DNA of 64,000 nucleotides from Plecoglossus altivelis (taxonomy: Eukaryota; Chordata; Actinopteri; Osmeriformes; Plecoglossidae). The notes under the pieces are model-generated. The model saw only the letters and a program-made list of their open reading frames with translations, was not told the origin of the DNA and searched no databases. Made by a program: the position numbers and the translations under genes. Shown piece after piece: positions 59,839 to 64,000 of this stretch. The stretch lies in the NCBI GenBank assembly GCA_036571765.1, contig BROE01000012.1:10280121-10344120 (forward strand), read 5' to 3'. Numbering within the stretch: position 1 is the stretch's first letter; every line of letters begins with the position of its first letter.

Positions 59839-60244
59839 GAGTGATTGTTTCCAAAACACTACTTAAGTCCTGAGGCTCTCCATCATGGGGGAATGGTTCT
59901 ATGGAGTCACAGGCTAAATATACAGTATGTGCTGTCTCAGCAACGAACAACTGGGAACTGGACACACACATAGGGGCCATGCCAGGGGAGGGTGATACAG
60001 TACCGTTGCCTAACCGATAGAGGCAATGGAAAAAGACAGGAGTATTTAGGGGCCCAAACTCTCAGGTGTGTCTGAAGACGATCACAGCTATTTAAGTCTC
60101 ATCTGCTGCAAAAAAAAAGTGTGAAAAAAAGCAAAATGAGCGAGGGAGAACGAACGGAAACAGAAGATCTAAATTTAGAGCGATGCGACATTCCAGAAAA
60201 GAATAATACTGCTTCCTGCGGCACTGACCTGGCGAGTGTTAGCC

Positions 60245-60969
60245 TTAGAGAGAGAGGGAGAGAGAGGGAGAGAGAGGGAGAGAGAGNNNNNNNNNNNNNN
60301 NNNNNNNNNNNNNNNNNNNNNNNNNNNNNNNNNNNNNNNNNNNNNNNNNNNNNNNNNNNNNNNNNNNNNNNNNNNNNNNNNNNNNNNNNNNNNNNNNNNN
60401 NNNNNNNNNNNNNNNNNNNNNNNNNNNNNNNNNNNNNNNNNNNNNNNNNNNNNNNNNNNNNNNNNNNNNNNNNNNNNNNNNNNNNNNNNNNNNNNNNNNN
60501 NNNNNNNNNNNNNNNNNNNNNNNNNNNNNNNNNNNNNNNNNNNNNNNNNNNNNNNNNNNNNNNNNNNNNNNNNNNNNNNNNNNNNNNNNNNNNNNNNNNN
60601 NNNNNNNNNNNNNNNNNNNNNNNNNNNNNNNNNNNNNNNNNNNNNNNNNNNNNNNNNNNNNNNNNNNNNNNNNNNNNNNNNNNNNNNNNNNNNNNNNNNN
60701 NNNNNNNNNNNNNNNNNNNNNNNNNNNNNNNNNNNNNNNNNNNNNNNNNNNNNNNNNNNNNNNNNNNNNNNNNNNNNNNNNNNNNNNNNNNNNNNNNNNN
60801 NNNNNNNNNNNNNNNNNNNNNNNNNNNNNNNNNNNNNNNNNNNNNNNNNNNNNNNNNNNNNNNNNNNNNNNNNNNNNNNNNNNNNNNNNNNNNNNNNNNN
60901 NNNNNNNNNNNNNNNNNNNNNNNNNNNNNNNNNNNNNNNNNNNNNNNNNNNNNNNNNNNNNNNNNNNNN

Positions 60970-61013
<44 letters not shown>
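60245..61013. repeat. GA repeat spanning a 683-base assembly gap
   Basis: GAGAGAGGGA units lead into Ns (60287-60969), which exit into pure GA. The gap length may be an estimate. ORFs spanning it are artefacts. Confidence 0.95.
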
Positions 61014-61015
<2 letters not shown>

Positions 61016-64000
61016 AGGAAGGTAGGAGAAGTGAGGTAGGTAGAATGTGAAGCAAGACAGATTCAGAAGGGAGTGAGTGTCTATAGGGAGAGAGGGGGGG
61101 GGGAGTTCGAGAGAGAATGAGAAAAGACATGATATAAAGTTTAAGCGTCAAACTCAAACAAAATTACACAGTACTTTCAAGTAGTCACACGGCCACTACT
61201 AATTACCACAAAGTAAGTCATGTAATGGCACACCACTTCTGCCTTTTATGGCTAGTCTCTGCTGGAGAAATGAGACGAGCTTAATGCAGTCTTGGGAGGG
61301 TTTTGTCGGTTTGTGTACCGAGTTTTGTTGACCCAGATTGCACTGGAGTTTCTGGGAATGTGTCACATGACTTGTGCCGTGTCCTCCGTACATTGACCTC
61401 CCCTATGAAGGAGGAAGGGAAAGGAGGACTGGAGGAAAAATAACGTGGTGGCAGGGGGGACGGGGGGGGACGGAGGGATAAAACATCCATCCAAAACAGG
61501 GGGGAGTGAAGTTGAAAGTGTGTGTGTGTGTGTGCTTGTAAAATGGTGTGTGCTTGCGTGCGTGTTCCTACACACACCTAGCATGTTAAAGCACAGGTTA
61601 AGTCGTATCCTCCCCGATAAGTAAGAAATGACAGTGTACTTATGTAAGCGCGTAAGAGGTGTAATACATGAACATTTAAAGAAAGAGCGAAGGAAATGTA
61701 AAAAAGTAGAATGATACTGTAGTCATGCCGGTAAGCAGTGCCGTCGCTGCCAAAGGTCCAGAATTCACTTTTTAAAAGTGGTTATTGTCATCATTGTTTT
61801 AATCAACGCTTGTGACAAATATTCTGGATTGCTGTTTCAAATTAATACGATACAATCATAATTAAATACCAAAGGAGGAGTAAAACTGCAAAAAGGTCCA
61901 CTTTTTGAAAACAAGAACCCCCTCTTTCAATAGGCTGGTTAGGGACCTGGTACTGAATATTGACTGGGACCAAGAGAAGGGAGAGACAGAACGAAAAAGA
62001 GATGATATAAAGAGGGAAGAGAGGATGAGGGAGGCCATGGGAAGGTAAAAGACCAGAAAGAGAGTTTGTTATTTAGAATGCTTTGTGACAGACATCACCA
62101 AAAGATTGACGCTAGCAAAGCAGCGAAAGCAGAGCACAGCTGAATAGACAGCTATCTCCAAACAGCTCAGAGAACGCTTAAAAAGGCCGGGTAGTCTGTG
62201 CTGGCAAAGAAAGGAGTAATTACAGCAAGAGTACAGAATGTCATGGCCACTTAAAGTGCTGTACACGATAGTATATTGATGCTAACTAGACTAGCATTAT
62301 TGCACCAGTTAGGGACCCATGACAGAGCACTCCTTCCTTAACCCCCTTTCCCCTTCTCTGACTCCCCCCGCTCTCTCACCCTCCCCTCACCCCTCAGGGG
62401 TCAGATAGAGTTTGAGGCGCTTATTAACTGGACCAGACAGCTGTCTGTCAGAGGGAGGAGATGCAGAGAAAGAGAGCGACAACGAGCGAGAGAAAGAGAG
62501 CGACAACGAGCGAGAGAAAGAGAGCGACGCGAGCGAGAGAAAGAGAGCGACGCGAGCGAGAGAAAGAGAGCGACGCGAGCGAGAGAAAGAGAGCGACGCG
62601 AGCGAGAGAAAGGCTGCAGCAGGGCAAGGTCGCAACGCCATCGTGATTTACGGCGCGGTGGCGCTCGTAGATGCTCCTTAAGACCACTATTATGACCGTC
62701 TGCCGAGACCCACACACACACACACAAGTCAAGGTCTCTGGACAGACAGCTGTACAGACGCATAGACTGTGAGGTGGAGGTATAGATAGCAACAGTAGAC
62801 GTGAGCTCCAGTCATCAGAGAATCTTGCTGTCAGGTGGAGGGCAAAACCAAAACAACCAAAACAGAACAGTTCCAATCGTGAGAGGGGACATGGGTAAAT
62901 CATCTCTGGCAGGTGCCATAGATCACCAAAGCTTTCACACGTGTGTGTTTGTGTCGACTAATTCAAGGAGACTCCACCCCCAAACACATGCTCATTTGTG
63001 GGGATAATTTGTTGGCCAACAGTAATTATCCCTGCCCAACAGTAATTCCTTCATCATGGTGATTTGGCCTCCCTCCAGTGTAGCAGGGGGATTGGCTAAA
63101 CATGCAGACATGAGACTGGGGTGATGATGAGCTTCTAATAGATGGAGAAATGGGCTAGTACTTCCGTGTGTGCATGTGTATTCCTAAAGCAAGTCCAACG
63201 TGTGTGTGGAAGGGAGACGGAGAGGAGCGCATGTGTCAGAACTGTGGTGTGTGTGTGTGCGTGTGTGTGTGTGTGCCAGAGCTCGCTGCTGCAGTCCCCT
63301 CTGTCAGATCCGTGACGTAGCCTTATCACCCTGCTGATAGGAGGAGAGACGGAGGACGACCGGTGGAGGAGGAGGAGAGAGTGAGAGGGAGGGAGCGGGG
63401 GAGGGGTGGAGAGGTGGAGAGGCTCACTGCTGGGAAAAAAATGGTCCTACAGCCAAGAAAGAAAGAGAGGGAGGGCGGGCGGGCGGGCGAGGAAGGAGGG
63501 ATCAAGTAAACGAGACGGAAGGATATAGAGATATAGCTTTTCACAAAGGAACAAAGAAAGAAAGAGGCAGGGAAAGAGAGTCAAGAATGGGGGAGAAAGA
63601 GGCAAAAGAGTGGCAGGGGAGGAGGACGGAAGGAGAGAGGTCGTGCCAGAAAAGAATGTGGGCTTTGAGCAAGTCGCAGACAAGCAAGGGAGGCAATCGT
63701 AGCGCGAGGGAGAAGACATGAGGGGGAGGGGGGGGGGGAGGAAGAGGGAGGAAGGAGAGAGGAGGGCAGAGAGTGGCCTAAGGCGAGGCGGAGGGTCACC
63801 AGGAGCGTGCCGGGCTGCGAGCGGAGTTTACAAAGAGGCAGCTGTTCCATTAGCTGCAGCCATTGTGTTTAATTACATCCTGGTAACACACACACACACA
63901 CTCACAGAAAAAATGTACAAACGTATTCAGTACAATATGCTGCACGCAACACACATTCTACCAACAGTGCGAGCAACATAGTGTGCGGTAGACAGGAAGA
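61014..64000. other. maml3 large intron, part 4
   Basis: No coding exon was recognised. It holds the GA/GCGAC minisatellite (62465-62612), a GT run near 63247-63274 and purine-rich sequence (63340-63780). Confidence 0.55.
62465..62612. repeat. 24/23-bp minisatellite (GAGAAAGAGAGCGACRNGAGC)
   Basis: Six tandem copies. The first two carry CGACAACGAGC and the later ones CGACGCGAGC, so the array has two homogenised subtypes. The CpGs sit only in the spacer part. Confidence 0.88.

Noticed and set aside
59472..59980. Cys/Val- and Thr/His-rich ORFs
   Set aside because: Translations of the GT/AC microsatellite.
60099..61157. Long ORFs in both strands across the N run
   Set aside because: They consist mainly of unresolved bases and GA repeat, so no coding claim is possible.

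Overview
The window is vertebrate nuclear DNA, almost certainly from a ray-finned fish. It has split genes with GT-AG introns, compact intergenic spaces, abundant CA/GT, GA/CT and short-unit tandem repeats, two N runs (29373-29374 and 60287-60969), and proteins that align well with vertebrate families. No bacterial, organellar or tRNA/rRNA genes were seen.

Five genes were recognised, all on the minus strand, so they read from right to left. (1) 1-7.7 kb: 5' part of elf2 (ETS transcription factor), with two alternative N-terminal coding starts matching the known NERF-1 and NERF-2 forms. The ETS domain lies off the left edge. (2) 9.1-20.1 kb: mgarp (mitochondrial Glu-rich membrane protein), with four shared 5' exons and two alternative, phase-compatible 3' ends. 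(3) 22.1-24.3 kb: rab33b (Golgi/autophagy small GTPase), complete in three exons. (4) 26.6-40.3 kb: naa15 (auxiliary subunit of the NatA N-terminal acetyltransferase), 19 exons found. The exon expected between 30.5 and 31.5 kb is absent, and its place holds a 43-bp minisatellite plus LTR-like sequence. (5) 46.0-49.6 kb: the last three coding exons of maml3 (Notch co-activator). The rest of the window to 64 kb is read as the large upstream maml3 intron and is dominated by simple repeats.

The gene set matches, from memory, the human 4q31 neighbourhood ELF2-MGARP-NDUFC1-NAA15-RAB33B-SETD7-MGST2-MAML3. Here rab33b and naa15 appear flipped as a block, and ndufc1, setd7 and mgst2 were not found. 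The genes are not an operon and share no single pathway; their proximity is conserved synteny.

The points most worth checking are the mgarp alternative terminal exons, the missing naa15 exon with its donor-bearing minisatellite, a Gly-rich insertion in rab33b, an acidic insertion in elf2, and repeats placed directly against naa15 splice sites. No wholly new biological system was found. All exon calls come from reading splice sites, frame and recalled family sequences; no database search or expression data were available.
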